Shown here in pieces: positions 8,753 to 16,974 of a stretch of DNA of 51,154 nt. Each line of letters starts with the position of its first letter. Position 1 is the first letter of the stretch. The translations under genes were made by a program, and so were the position numbers. This DNA comes from an uncultured Shewanella sp. GTDB lineage: Bacteria; Pseudomonadota; Gammaproteobacteria; Enterobacterales; Shewanellaceae. The notes below the pieces were generated by a model, which saw only the letters and a list, made by a program, of their open reading frames with translations, searched no databases and had not been told where the DNA came from. The stretch spans positions 1-51,154 of the forward strand of contig NZ_CANMWS010000034.1 in NCBI RefSeq assembly GCF_947501665.1, in the 5' to 3' direction.

Positions 8753-9637
8753 TTATTGGTTTAACTTTTCGGTTAGGTAGTCCACTAACATACGTACTTT
8801 AGGTGATAAGTGACGGTTATGAGGGTATAAGGCCCAGATCCCATCTGAATCTAAGTATTGATCGAACAGGTTAATCAGTAAACCTTGTTGAATATATGAG
8901 AGGACATAATAATCAGGTAATTGAATGATACCTATGCCTTTTAATGCCGCATCAGTGAGGGCTTGACCACTATTACAGCGTAAATTTCCTGATACACGAA
9001 TATTACGCCTGCTTCCTTGTTCTTGAAATTGCCAATAATCCTTTGTGCCGAGTAAGCAATTATGTTGTTCAAGTTCACTTAAACGTGTGGGTAAACCCTG
9101 CTGGTTAATATAATCAGGTGATGCACACACATGAAGTTTACGTGATGATAATTGTTTAGCCATCATACTGGAGTTTTCTAAATGCCCTAAGCGGATCCCC
9201 AAGTCAAAGCCTTCATCCACAAGATCTAATGCTTGATTGGAGAGGTGGAGCTGTACATTGAGTTCGGGATAACGAGCGATAAAGTCATTGACTAAAGGTG
9301 CAATAGTACGTTCACCATAGGTATTAGGGGCGGTTAATTTTAAATGGCCTCTTGGTATGGCGTGCAGGTTTGTGATAGCACGTTCAGCTTCATCTAAACC
9401 ATCTAAGACTTGACGGCAATGTTGGTAATAGATTTTCCCCACCTCAGTGGCTGATACTTTTCTTGTAGTGCGATAAAATAGCTTTGCTGCCAGCCTTGCT
9501 TCTAATGCGCTGATCTGCCTACTGACCTGAGCGGTGGAGATACTGAGTTTTTTTGCCGCTAAAGTAAAACTTTCCATTTCAGCAACAGCAACAAATTCGC
9601 AAATACCTTCCCAGTTGAACAATGATGATTTACTCAC
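8753..9637 (-). CDS. LysR-family regulator, divergent to formaldehyde operon
   Basis: This 294-residue protein has an N-terminal winged helix-turn-helix (about 10-70; SFTLAAKKLSISTAQVSRQI) and a LysR substrate-binding domain (about 95-290; GHLKLTAPNTYGERTIAPLV). It is divergent from adhC-fghA with 151 bp between starts. LysR regulators divergent to glutathione-dependent formaldehyde dehydrogenase genes are common in Gammaproteobacteria, for example GfnR in Pseudomonas, so control of adhC-fghA is inferred. The effector is unknown. A 14-bp inverted repeat (9658-9671) sits just upstream of its start. Confidence 0.88.
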   Translation of the reverse strand: MSKSSLFNWEGICEFVAVAEMESFTLAAKKLSISTAQVSRQISALEARLAAKLFYRTTRKVSATEVGKIYYQHCRQVLDGLDEAERAITNLHAIPRGHLKLTAPNTYGERTIAPLVNDFIARYPELNVQLHLSNQALDLVDEGFDLGIRLGHLENSSMMAKQLSSRKLHVCASPDYINQQGLPTRLSELEQHNCLLGTKDYWQFQEQGSRRNIRVSGNLRCNSGQALTDAALKGIGIIQLPDYYVLSYIQQGLLINLFDQYLDSDGIWALYPHNRHLSPKVRMLVDYLTEKLNQ

Positions 9638-9657
9638 AATGATGATTATGCTTATTA

Positions 9658-9671
9658 TTACTATACAGTAA
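9658..9671. promoter_or_regulatory. Candidate LysR operator
   Basis: The inverted repeat TTACT-ATAC-AGTAA lies 21 bp upstream of the lysR-type start and about 118 bp upstream of adhC. Its position suits a LysR autoregulatory and activation site. Assignment is by position and symmetry only. Confidence 0.35.
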
Positions 9672-9788
9672 AAGTTATTTTCAATTTTACATGATTATCT
9701 TTTATTTAGTAATGAATATAATGAGGTTAATAAAAGAGGTATAGCTTCCCTCTTATTTCCTATAAATGTATGTTATACAGGACACAAT

Positions 9789-10913
9789 ATGCCAGCAGAA
9801 ATAATCAAATCAAAAGCCGCGGTCGCATGGAAAGTTGGGCAACCTTTGTCAATGGAAGTGGTTGATGTTTTGCCACCTAAAGCAGGTGAAGTGAGAATTA
9901 AAATTGTTGCAACAGGCGTATGCCATACTGATGCATTTACGTTGTCAGGAGAGGATCCTGAAGGTATTTTCCCGTGTATTTTAGGTCATGAAGGCGGTGG
10001 GATTGTTGAATCTATTGGAGAAGGTGTGACAAGTGTTGCTGTGGGCGATCATGTGATCCCTTTGTATACTCCTGAGTGTGGGGAATGTAAGTTTTGTTTG
10101 TCAGGTAAAACCAATTTGTGTCAGAAAATTCGTGAAACCCAAGGCCAAGGTTTAATGCCTGATGGGACGACACGCTTTTATAAAGAGGGTGAGCCTATTT
10201 TTCATTATATGGGCTGCTCTACTTTTTCAGAGTATACGGTTTTACCTGAAATATCCCTTGCAAAAGTGAATCCTGAGGCACCACTGGAGGAAGTCTGTCT
10301 TTTGGGCTGTGGTGTGACAACGGGAATGGGGGCGGTGTTAAATACGGCTAAGGTTGAAGCAGGCGCAACGGTGGCAATTTTTGGTTTAGGGGGCATTGGG
10401 CTGTCAGCCATTATTGGGGCGACAATGGCAAAAGCGAGCCGTATTATTGCGATAGATATCAACGAAAGTAAATTTGAGTTAGCACAAAAATTAGGTGCAA
10501 CAGATTGCATTAACCCTAAAAATTTCACCCAACCCATTGCACAGATTATTACTGAAATGACCGATGGTGGTGTGGATTATTCTTTTGAATGTATTGGTAA
10601 TGTTGATGTTATGCGTTCAGCGCTAGAATGTTGTCATAAGGGGTGGGGGGAGTCAGTGATTATTGGTGTTGCCGGCGCAGGTAAAGAGATCAGTACTCGG
10701 CCATTTCAATTAGTGACTGGGCGTGTATGGAAAGGTTCTGCATTTGGTGGTGTCAAAGGACGTTCTGAGTTACCAGAGATAGTTGAGCGTTATTTACAAG
10801 GCGAATTTAAGCTAGGTGATTTTATCACGCATACTATGGAACTTGAAGGTGTTAATCAGGCATTTGAGTTGATGCATGAAGGTAAAAGTATTCGCAGTGT
10901 TATCCACTTTTAA
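9789..10913 (+). CDS. adhC: S-(hydroxymethyl)glutathione dehydrogenase (class III alcohol dehydrogenase)
   Basis: This 374-residue zinc enzyme oxidises the glutathione adduct of formaldehyde to S-formylglutathione with NAD. It can also reduce S-nitrosoglutathione. Catalytic zinc ligands are Cys45 (GVCHTDAF) and His67-Glu68 (GHEGGG). Structural zinc ligands are Cys97, Cys100, Cys103 and Cys111. The dinucleotide fold shows GLGGIGLS. An AGGACA ribosome-binding site precedes the ATG. fghA, the next enzyme of the pathway, starts 17 bases after its stop. It is also called frmA. Confidence 0.95.
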   Translation: MPAEIIKSKAAVAWKVGQPLSMEVVDVLPPKAGEVRIKIVATGVCHTDAFTLSGEDPEGIFPCILGHEGGGIVESIGEGVTSVAVGDHVIPLYTPECGECKFCLSGKTNLCQKIRETQGQGLMPDGTTRFYKEGEPIFHYMGCSTFSEYTVLPEISLAKVNPEAPLEEVCLLGCGVTTGMGAVLNTAKVEAGATVAIFGLGGIGLSAIIGATMAKASRIIAIDINESKFELAQKLGATDCINPKNFTQPIAQIITEMTDGGVDYSFECIGNVDVMRSALECCHKGWGESVIIGVAGAGKEISTRPFQLVTGRVWKGSAFGGVKGRSELPEIVERYLQGEFKLGDFITHTMELEGVNQAFELMHEGKSIRSVIHF

Positions 10914-10930
10914 GCAATAGGATAGTATTC

Positions 10931-11779
10931 ATGGAAAACATGTCAACCTTAACTCAGATCAGCAGTAATAAAGCTTTTAATGGTTTACATCAACAATATA
11001 AGCATAAGTCGACGAGTTTAGATTGTGAAATGCGTTTTGCGATTTTTTTGCCACCTCAAAGTGAAATGAAGCCTGTACCCGTTTTATATTGGTTGTCTGG
11101 ATTAACTTGTACAGATGAAAATTTTATGCAAAAAGCTGGTGCATTGAATATTGCGGCAAAACTGGGTATTGCTATTGTGGCTATGGATACCAGCCCGAGA
11201 GGGGATGGTGTCGCTGATGCAGAAGATGAGGCTTATGACTTAGGGTTGGGGGCCGGTTTTTATCTTAATGCCACACAGGCCCCTTGGGATCAGCATTATA
11301 AAATGTTTGATTATGTGTCGACTGAGTTACCCCAGTTAATCGAAGCACACTTTTCTGTGAGTGATAAAAGAGCGATTTCTGGTCATTCAATGGGAGGTCA
11401 TGGTGCGTTAGTATTAGGCTTAACTCTAAGTGATCGATATACTTCAATTTCTGCCTTTAGTCCTATTTGCAATCCTAGTTCATCACCATGGGGGCGCAAA
11501 GCTTTTGCGGCTTATTTAGGCGATAATCTTGATTTATGGCAGCAATATGATGCGTCATATCTGATGCGGACTAAAGGGGTCTTAACACCCGTTTTAATTG
11601 ATCAAGGCCAAGATGATATTTTTTTAGAGAAGGAACTTAGACCTGAAAGTTTACAAGATTTCATTAATCAGAAAAGCTCTCCAGTCACATTAAGGATGCA
11701 GTCTGGTTATGATCATAGTTATTACTTCATTGCGAGTTTTATCGAAGAGCATTTACTGTTTCATGCTCGATATTTTTAA
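10931..11779 (+). CDS. fghA: S-formylglutathione hydrolase
   Basis: This esterase-D-type alpha/beta hydrolase of 282 residues releases formate and glutathione from S-formylglutathione. The nucleophile is Ser153 in GHSMGGHGAL, and the typical YWLSGLTCTDENF and DTSPRGDGV segments are present. The catalytic acid and base probably lie in DQGQDDIF and GYDHSYYF. The start at 10931 has an AGGATAG site upstream. A second Met at 10940 is a possible alternative that would give 279 residues. It is co-transcribed with adhC by spacing. Confidence 0.94.
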   Translation: MENMSTLTQISSNKAFNGLHQQYKHKSTSLDCEMRFAIFLPPQSEMKPVPVLYWLSGLTCTDENFMQKAGALNIAAKLGIAIVAMDTSPRGDGVADAEDEAYDLGLGAGFYLNATQAPWDQHYKMFDYVSTELPQLIEAHFSVSDKRAISGHSMGGHGALVLGLTLSDRYTSISAFSPICNPSSSPWGRKAFAAYLGDNLDLWQQYDASYLMRTKGVLTPVLIDQGQDDIFLEKELRPESLQDFINQKSSPVTLRMQSGYDHSYYFIASFIEEHLLFHARYF

Positions 11780-11810
11780 TCAGTGCTGTATTGTATCGTA
11801 GCGTTATCAT

Positions 11811-11854
11811 TACGCCCCCATTAAAGGTTATTCAGGTTTTTAATGTGGGGCGTA
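11811..11854. terminator. Long hairpin between convergent fghA and crbR
   Basis: TACGCCCCCATTAAA (11811-11825) pairs with TTAATGTGGGGCGTA (11840-11854), giving a stem of about 14-15 bp with a single bulged T and a loop of about 14 bases. There is no T-tract on either strand, so it may be a bidirectional structural terminator or a processing signal. It sits 31 bases after fghA and 24 before the crbR stop. Confidence 0.4.
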
Positions 11855-11878
11855 CTGCGCACCAAAGCTTGTATCAAG

Positions 11879-12541
11879 TTATTCTATCGGGCTTTTTTTC
11901 ATTTCTAATTGTTTCAATGAAATGACAGCTTGAGTTCGGTTTCGTACCCCAAGTTTTTTGAAAATAGCAGTCGCATGCGCTTTAATTGTTGCTTCAGATA
12001 CGGATAAATCATAAGCGATTTGCTTATTTAGGAGCCCTTCAGCAAACATCTGTAGAACTTTATATTGTTGGGGGGTTAGGGTCTTTAATTTACATGCCAT
12101 TTGATTGACATCATCATTATTGATCTCCTGTAATTCTACGCCTTCAGGTAACCAAAAATCGCCTAACAATACGGTGGAGATGGCATTAGCGAGTGTATCC
12201 ATAGAAGCGGACTTTGGGATAAACCCTGAACTGCCATAATGCATCGCTCTGCTTATGGTGTCGTTATCTTCATAAGCTGAAATAACAACCACAGGCGTAC
12301 TTGGGTAATGTGCCCTTAAATGAATTAAGGTTGAGTAACCATTTGAACCAGGCATTTGCAGATCTAATAATATGAGATCGGGATCTAACTCGGGATTATC
12401 CAATGATGATTGTAATGCATCAGCACTATCGGCTTCATACCAAAGCGTATTGGTAAATATGTTGGTTAGTGCTTGTCTAAGCGCATTTCTAAATAAAGGA
12501 TGATCATCCGCGATAATAATAGTTAATTTTTCAGACTTCAT
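11879..12541 (-). CDS. crbR: CrbR-type NarL/LuxR response regulator
   Basis: This 220-residue protein has a receiver domain (residues 5-125), with acidic pocket DD (about 11-13) and phospho-acceptor Asp60 in LILLDLQMPG. A LuxR-type helix-turn-helix follows (about 154-210; LTPQQYKVLQMFAEGLLNKQ). CrbR regulators of this class activate acs together with CrbS. No kinase gene adjoins it, and crbS is the only kinase in the window, 3.2 kb away. The pairing is therefore inferred from family and proximity. Confidence 0.85.
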   Translation of the reverse strand: MKSEKLTIIIADDHPLFRNALRQALTNIFTNTLWYEADSADALQSSLDNPELDPDLILLDLQMPGSNGYSTLIHLRAHYPSTPVVVISAYEDNDTISRAMHYGSSGFIPKSASMDTLANAISTVLLGDFWLPEGVELQEINNDDVNQMACKLKTLTPQQYKVLQMFAEGLLNKQIAYDLSVSEATIKAHATAIFKKLGVRNRTQAVISLKQLEMKKSPIE

Positions 12542-13039
12542 GAATTTATCTAATGTTAAGTTTGTGGCGCGGGAATAAGTTTAATGTAACAGATTATGTA
12601 TTCGTTATTCTATCGATTTTATTCTTAATTACCAATAAAGTAATTTTTTAATCAAAAAATAATCATTTTCTGATTTTTTTATTTAATTTATAGGAACTTG
12701 TTGCGCTGGATTAATCATGGAACATCTTGAATAATGAACTTATATCATCATATTAGAATACATTTGTTTGTATATTGTTTTTATTATGTTGTTTTTTGTT
12801 TTTTAATTATGATTTATGTTTTATTAATAGGTTCTATAGTCAATTTTACTTTTTTTTTGTGCTTAATGTTTGTTTATTATTTTCTTTGTGTTTTATATTG
12901 GTTAATTTATTTGTTTTAATCTTTATTCTTTAAGTCATATTGTTCCCATGGTGAATAGGGGACTGATTATGATTAATTAGAGGTATACATTTAATAATAA
13001 GAGAGTATTAGGGGGATAATGCCCTCTCATTACTTAAGG
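12542..13039. other. AT-rich gene-free gap (498 bp)
   Basis: The stretch is very rich in T and A on the plus strand. A hydrophobic 61-codon frame (12734-12919) is open, but it lacks a ribosome-binding site and is made of Phe/Leu/Tyr/Ile codons expected from a T-rich sequence, so it is not called. The crbR promoter probably lies in 12542-12650. No clear hairpin or RNA gene was recognised. Confidence 0.4.
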
Positions 13040-13462
13040 TTAAATTGACTCTTGCCAGATTTGAGTAGGCTGTCTTTGTTTGTCAATAGCGACAAAGGTA
13101 AAGACGCCTTTTATGGCATGTTCTCTTATATCTTCATACATATCTTCGACAAAGATATTGACCTCCACTTTGATGGAAGTGTTACCAACATGGATCACGC
13201 GGGCGACAATTTCTGCTAGGGTACCAGCAGGAATGGATTTTTTAAAATCAATTTTATCAGAGCTTACCGTGACTAAGGTTTTACGGCAAAAGCGAGTTGC
13301 TGCAATAAAGGCTGTCTCATCCATCCAAGATAATGCTTCACCACCAAATAAGGTATTGTGATGGTTAGTTAATGAAGGGAAAACGACTTTAATGACTCTT
13401 GCTTCTGATTGTTCGATTCGAAGCGCCATGGTTTTGGATATTGGCTCGTTTGCAAAGGGCAT
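13040..13462 (-). CDS. Hotdog-fold acyl-CoA thioesterase
   Basis: This 140-residue single hotdog domain belongs to the cytosolic acyl-CoA hydrolase family (YciA/ACOT-like). The segment NTLFGGEALSWMDETAFIAA contains the helix with the catalytic acidic residue (Asp in WMDE) and matches the family pattern. DFKKSIPAG and HVGNTSIKVEV follow as core strands. It hydrolyses acyl-CoA to free acid and CoA, but the chain length preferred here cannot be read. It appears monocistronic. It differs clearly from MenI/YdiI, the thioesterase found near ydiJ in E. coli. Confidence 0.85.
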   Translation of the reverse strand: MPFANEPISKTMALRIEQSEARVIKVVFPSLTNHHNTLFGGEALSWMDETAFIAATRFCRKTLVTVSSDKIDFKKSIPAGTLAEIVARVIHVGNTSIKVEVNIFVEDMYEDIREHAIKGVFTFVAIDKQRQPTQIWQESI

Positions 13463-13669
13463 ACTACAACCTGAGATTATGCTGATAAAATTCGGGCGAG
13501 ATTATAGTCATATTGGTTAGAAAAGAACAGAAATAAAACAGATGTTTTAATTGAGTGAGTAAGGAACCAGAGTTATTACTTTAGATTTAGCCATATCACG
13601 GGCACATTAACTCATTGAGAGAGGTATTGTTAGCTGTTTGAGGGGATTGTTCAACAATAGATAAAGGCT

Positions 13670-13697
13670 GTTAGTTTAGCCTTTATCTTAAGAGCGG
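13670..13697 (-). terminator. Hairpin after aroH
   Basis: GATAAAGGCT (13670-13679) and AGCCTTTATC (13688-13697) form a perfect 10-bp stem with an 8-base loop. It lies 14 bases beyond the aroH stop. The minus-strand tail TATTGTTG is only moderately T-rich. Confidence 0.55.
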
Positions 13698-13710
13698 GGT
13701 AAAGGAAGCG

Positions 13711-14778
13711 TTATGTGTTGTCTAAGAAGTGACGTCTTTCACGAGAGGCTTGGGCTAGATCCCTGAGTAATGCTTCTGAATCTTCCCAATGTAAACAAGC
13801 ATCAGTAATACTTTTACCATACTCAAGAGGTTGGCCGTCAATCACTTTTTGATTGCCTTCCAGCATAAAGCTTTCAGCCATAATACCGGCTATAGCTGTA
13901 GAACCTTGACGCATTTGTGCCATGATGTCTTTGGCGACATTAAGCTGTTGTTTATGCTGTTTCTGACTATTGCCATGACTGAAATCCACCACCATACGTG
14001 GCGTGATCCCAAGTGCCGTTAATTGTTGGCTCGCATTAGCAATATCTTCGGCTTGATAGTTAGGCTGCTTACCGCCTCTTAAAATGATGTGACCGTAAGG
14101 GTTACCATGAGTACGATAGACTGCCATGGCGCCATCTTTATCCGGTGAATAGAAAATATGAGGGACTTGAGCGGCTCGAACAGCATCGACGGCGATATTA
14201 ATATTACCGTCGGTGCCATTTTTAAACCCCACAGGACAAGAAAGTGCTGAGGCCATTTCTCGGTGAATTTGGCTCTCAGTAGTACGAGCGCCGATGGCGC
14301 CCCAAGTAATGAGATCGGCAATATATTGGCCATTCACCATGTCTAAAAACTCAGTGGCGATGGGTAATTTAAGTTCGGTGATTTGCTGTAATAATTGCCT
14401 AGCAAGACGTAGGCCTTTATTTGGGCTGAAGCTACCGTCAAGATCAGGATCTGAAATAAGGCCTTTCCAGCCAACAATCGTCCGAGGTTTCTCGAAATAA
14501 ACGCGCATGACAATGCACAAATCATCTTTAAGTTCTTGATGCAGCGTTGCAAGACGTTCTGCATATTCTAAAGCCGCTTGAGTATCATGTATAGAGCATG
14601 GACCTATGATCACTAATAGGCGTTGATCTTCACCACTGATAATGGCTTCAACTTCTCGTCTCTGCTCGATAAGATAATCAGCTGCTGCTTGAGTTAAAGG
14701 GTATTCAGAAGCTAACTGCGCCGGTGAAATGACCTTGCATAAAAGGGAGGTACGTAATTCGTCTGTTTTGATGGTCAT
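13711..14778 (-). CDS. aroH: DAHP synthase, AroH-type
   Basis: The 355-residue class I 3-deoxy-D-arabino-heptulosonate-7-phosphate synthase catalyses the first step of aromatic amino-acid synthesis from PEP and erythrose-4-phosphate. Visible motifs are IGPCSIHD, KPRTIVGWKGLISDPDLDGS, GARTTESQIHREMASALSCP and GFKNGTDGN. The N-terminus (TDELRTSLL) and TAIAGIMAESF resemble AroH, the tryptophan-sensitive isozyme, more than AroF or AroG. In E. coli aroH also neighbours ppsR and ppsA, so the synteny agrees. No TrpR-type operator was found in the upstream 80 bp. Confidence 0.93.
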   Translation of the reverse strand: MTIKTDELRTSLLCKVISPAQLASEYPLTQAAADYLIEQRREVEAIISGEDQRLLVIIGPCSIHDTQAALEYAERLATLHQELKDDLCIVMRVYFEKPRTIVGWKGLISDPDLDGSFSPNKGLRLARQLLQQITELKLPIATEFLDMVNGQYIADLITWGAIGARTTESQIHREMASALSCPVGFKNGTDGNINIAVDAVRAAQVPHIFYSPDKDGAMAVYRTHGNPYGHIILRGGKQPNYQAEDIANASQQLTALGITPRMVVDFSHGNSQKQHKQQLNVAKDIMAQMRQGSTAIAGIMAESFMLEGNQKVIDGQPLEYGKSITDACLHWEDSEALLRDLAQASRERRHFLDNT

Positions 14779-15327
14779 GCATTATACCGCGTGTTTAATG
14801 GACTTAATCTTAATTGTGTCGATTATACCCAATTGTCGGCCATTTGGCAGTGTCTATTTTTACTCATTTTTATTGTGGGTTGTGTCGGGGCATTTGATTA
14901 TGCTCTATTAATATTGACGTTATTTTTAGTTTTATTGACTTCAGGAAAACTTGAGATAATACATTATGTTTCAGGTTGACACTTTGTTATCACCTAAAAT
15001 ATCGACTCATGAAGAAACCCACTAGATTTTACAGTTTATGGTTTTGCTCTAAATAGTAATGACTGAAGATTCATATGCGTTATTCAATTATGACCGAGAT
15101 AAAGATATTTTCATTGAGGCGAGAGAAGGGGGGAGAGCATCACATCAGGTTAGCTATTATAAGCCTCTTTCTTTAAATTGAGGGCTCTCAATAAAGAATA
15201 AAGCATGTTGAGTGGATCCTACTGACGGAGTTTGTAACAACACAGTATAAATGATGCTTTATTTAAAGTGGTTACAAATGGCTGTAGAAATGCTCATCAA
15301 ACCTCTACAGCCTTATCATGCTAGCGT
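14779..15327. other. 549-bp intergenic stretch with one possible micro-ORF
   Basis: It separates aroH from the unrecognised gene at 15328 and is longer than most gaps here. A 40-codon frame at 15059-15181 (plus strand; MTEDSYALFNYDRDK...) has an ordinary, charged composition rather than an AT-noise one. It has no ribosome-binding site, so it could be a gene relic. A 9-bp stem, GGCTGTAGA (15280-15288) / TCTACAGCC (15304-15312), lies just beyond the stop of the minus-strand gene and may terminate it. Confidence 0.35.
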
Positions 15328-15885
15328 TTATTTTGCTTGCCTGCCAAATAAGTCAACGGTAATGCTTTGCCAACTTTGGCATTCACTGGTATCTAGTTGT
15401 TCAAAGGGGTTACCATCCTCATCGAGTATAGGTTGATAGGCCTCTTTATCGTTATTATCTAATGGATAAGTTATTTTGATTCCAGTGATTTTGTCTGGAT
15501 CAAAAGAGTTGGTTTTAAGAAGCTCGAATGTGCAGTTACCATCCGCTTTAGCTAAACGATTTAAGGTTTCAACAGCTTGCTCACATTCTTCAATAGTGGA
15601 GAAAGGATCATGAAGTAAAGTATGAAGTGACTCTTTTACTTGAACGATGTCAGTGTTGAAAAACCAGTCGTTAAACCTATCACTGATATATTCAATAAAC
15701 GTTTTTATTTTTTCACAATAGCGACCAAAGGTGTAGTCGTTATGACCTTCAATCAGCATATCTGTGTAGTCGTTATAACCTGTATGCTGGATTTTAAGGA
15801 TAGTCTCTTCATCAATATTAGGGGTACAAGACTGATTTAAAAAGTTAGTGTGAGTATCGAGTGTAATTCCGGACATAATAACCAT
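15328..15885 (-). CDS. Unrecognised 185-residue acidic protein
   Basis: I do not recognise this protein. It is soluble and acidic, without a signal peptide or membrane helix. Its middle (about 55-115) is helix-like and rich in charged and aromatic residues, including CEKIKTFIEYISDRFNDWFF. A short sequence echo (GYNDYTDML / GHNDYTFG) sits near residues 37-55. An alternative start at Met4 (15876) is possible, and neither start has a strong ribosome-binding site. It lies between aroH and ppsR, which adjoin in E. coli, and is flanked by long AT-rich gaps, so it may be a lineage-specific insertion. No function is proposed. Confidence 0.6.
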   Translation of the reverse strand: MVIMSGITLDTHTNFLNQSCTPNIDEETILKIQHTGYNDYTDMLIEGHNDYTFGRYCEKIKTFIEYISDRFNDWFFNTDIVQVKESLHTLLHDPFSTIEECEQAVETLNRLAKADGNCTFELLKTNSFDPDKITGIKITYPLDNNDKEAYQPILDEDGNPFEQLDTSECQSWQSITVDLFGRQAK

Positions 15886-15987
15886 TAATAAAAGTTAATT
15901 TTACTGCGTATTGTTATCTTTATGCCTTAAATGTGGCTATCAAAAAAAATGTTTTCCTATAAGATAAATAAAAATTTACATAGGAGT

Positions 15988-16022
15988 AAAAAGCCTGCTT
16001 TAATATTTTTTGTTGGCAGGCT
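15988..16022 (-). terminator. Terminator after ppsR
   Basis: On the minus strand, AGCCTGC (22-16 of 160xx) pairs with GCAGGCT (15998-15992) around a 17-base loop and is followed by TTTTT. It begins 14 bases past the ppsR stop. Confidence 0.65.
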
Positions 16023-16035
16023 ATTGGTGAATGTT

Positions 16036-16845
16036 TTAAAACATATGCCGCTTAAGTCCGGTTACCTCTAAAATTTTAGTGGCAATTTCTTCCACTGAAT
16101 GATTAGTGGTATCAACAAAGGGAATGCGCTCTTTACGATACATCATTTCTACTTCTTTGACTTCCATTCGGCATTGCCTGAGTGATGAGTAACGGCTATC
16201 TCTCATACGGCTTTGGCGAATTTCATGGAGTCTGTCAGGGTTTATGGTTAAACCAAAGAGTTTTTCTTTATTTCGTTTTAAGGCGGCATGCAGTTTTAAA
16301 TTATCCATATCGTCTTCGGTAAAAGGGTAATTGGCTGCTTTTATGCCAAATTGCATGGAAAGGTACAGACTTGATGGGGTTTTTCCGCAGCGAGAAACAC
16401 CAAGAAGAATTAAGTCTGCTTCATCCATGTGTTTCATTGTTTGGCCGTCGTCATTATCCATTGCATAATTTATGGCCTCAATACGGGTCTCATAACTCTC
16501 ATTGGCTTTACCGTGAGTTCGATGAAGGGCGGGGACAGCGCACATGCCTAATTGTTGCTCTAATGGTGCAACAAATGTGTTTAAAAAATCATAATCCAGT
16601 CCTTCACTGCTGTAAATGATGTCTCTAATTTCGGGTTTTACGATGGAATGGAACACAATGGGTCGTTCACCTGTTGTAATAAAACAATCATTAATTTGCT
16701 GCTTGACTTCAGTTGCTTTTTTTTCTGTTCCAACAAAAGGAATAGTAAGTGCATCAAACTCAACTGGAAATTGAGATAATACTGCGTGCCCGAAGACCTC
16801 TGCAGTGATGGCTGTCCCGTCTGAAATGTAGAATACTTTTCTCAA
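16036..16845 (-). CDS. ppsR: PEP synthase regulatory protein (kinase/pyrophosphorylase)
   Basis: This 269-residue DUF299 protein switches PEP synthase off by ADP-dependent phosphorylation of an active-site threonine and on again by phosphate-dependent dephosphorylation. It has the N-terminal motif YISDGTAITAEVFGH and a P-loop-like GVSRCGKT (149-156) followed by TPSSLYLS. It is divergent from its target ppsA with 129 bp between starts, and the target Thr is present in that protein (Thr416). E. coli calls it ydiA. A HexR-like site lies 17 bp upstream. Confidence 0.95.
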   Translation of the reverse strand: MRKVFYISDGTAITAEVFGHAVLSQFPVEFDALTIPFVGTEKKATEVKQQINDCFITTGERPIVFHSIVKPEIRDIIYSSEGLDYDFLNTFVAPLEQQLGMCAVPALHRTHGKANESYETRIEAINYAMDNDDGQTMKHMDEADLILLGVSRCGKTPSSLYLSMQFGIKAANYPFTEDDMDNLKLHAALKRNKEKLFGLTINPDRLHEIRQSRMRDSRYSSLRQCRMEVKEVEMMYRKERIPFVDTTNHSVEEIATKILEVTGLKRHMF

Positions 16846-16861
16846 TTTGTTGGCCTCATGT

Positions 16862-16876
16862 AGTAATAAAATTACA
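16862..16876. promoter_or_regulatory. Candidate HexR operator between ppsR and ppsA
   Basis: The 15-mer AGTAATAAAATTACA contains a perfect GTAAT-AAA-ATTAC inverted repeat. As I recall it, it matches the gammaproteobacterial HexR consensus (TGTAATWAAATTACA) at all but the first base. HexR is reported to control central carbon genes including ppsA in Shewanella. The site is 17 bp from the ppsR start and about 99 bp from the ppsA start, which suits activation of ppsA. Confidence 0.55.
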
Positions 16877-16974
16877 AATAAAATTATAGATTTACGCTGC
16901 TTGCTGTGGAGTGTAAAATGCTCCAGCCCTTATGTGAAGGGGCCACACTGAAATAAACTTGCGGAGAAAGAACT

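Noticed and set aside
12734..12919. 61-codon hydrophobic plus-strand frame
   Set aside because: It consists almost wholly of Phe, Leu, Tyr, Ile and Val codons produced by T-rich DNA, and it has no ribosome-binding site or partner gene.
13021..13039. Imperfect GAGAG...CTCTC stem after the thioesterase gene
   Set aside because: The stem is interrupted by an internal bulge and has no T-tract.
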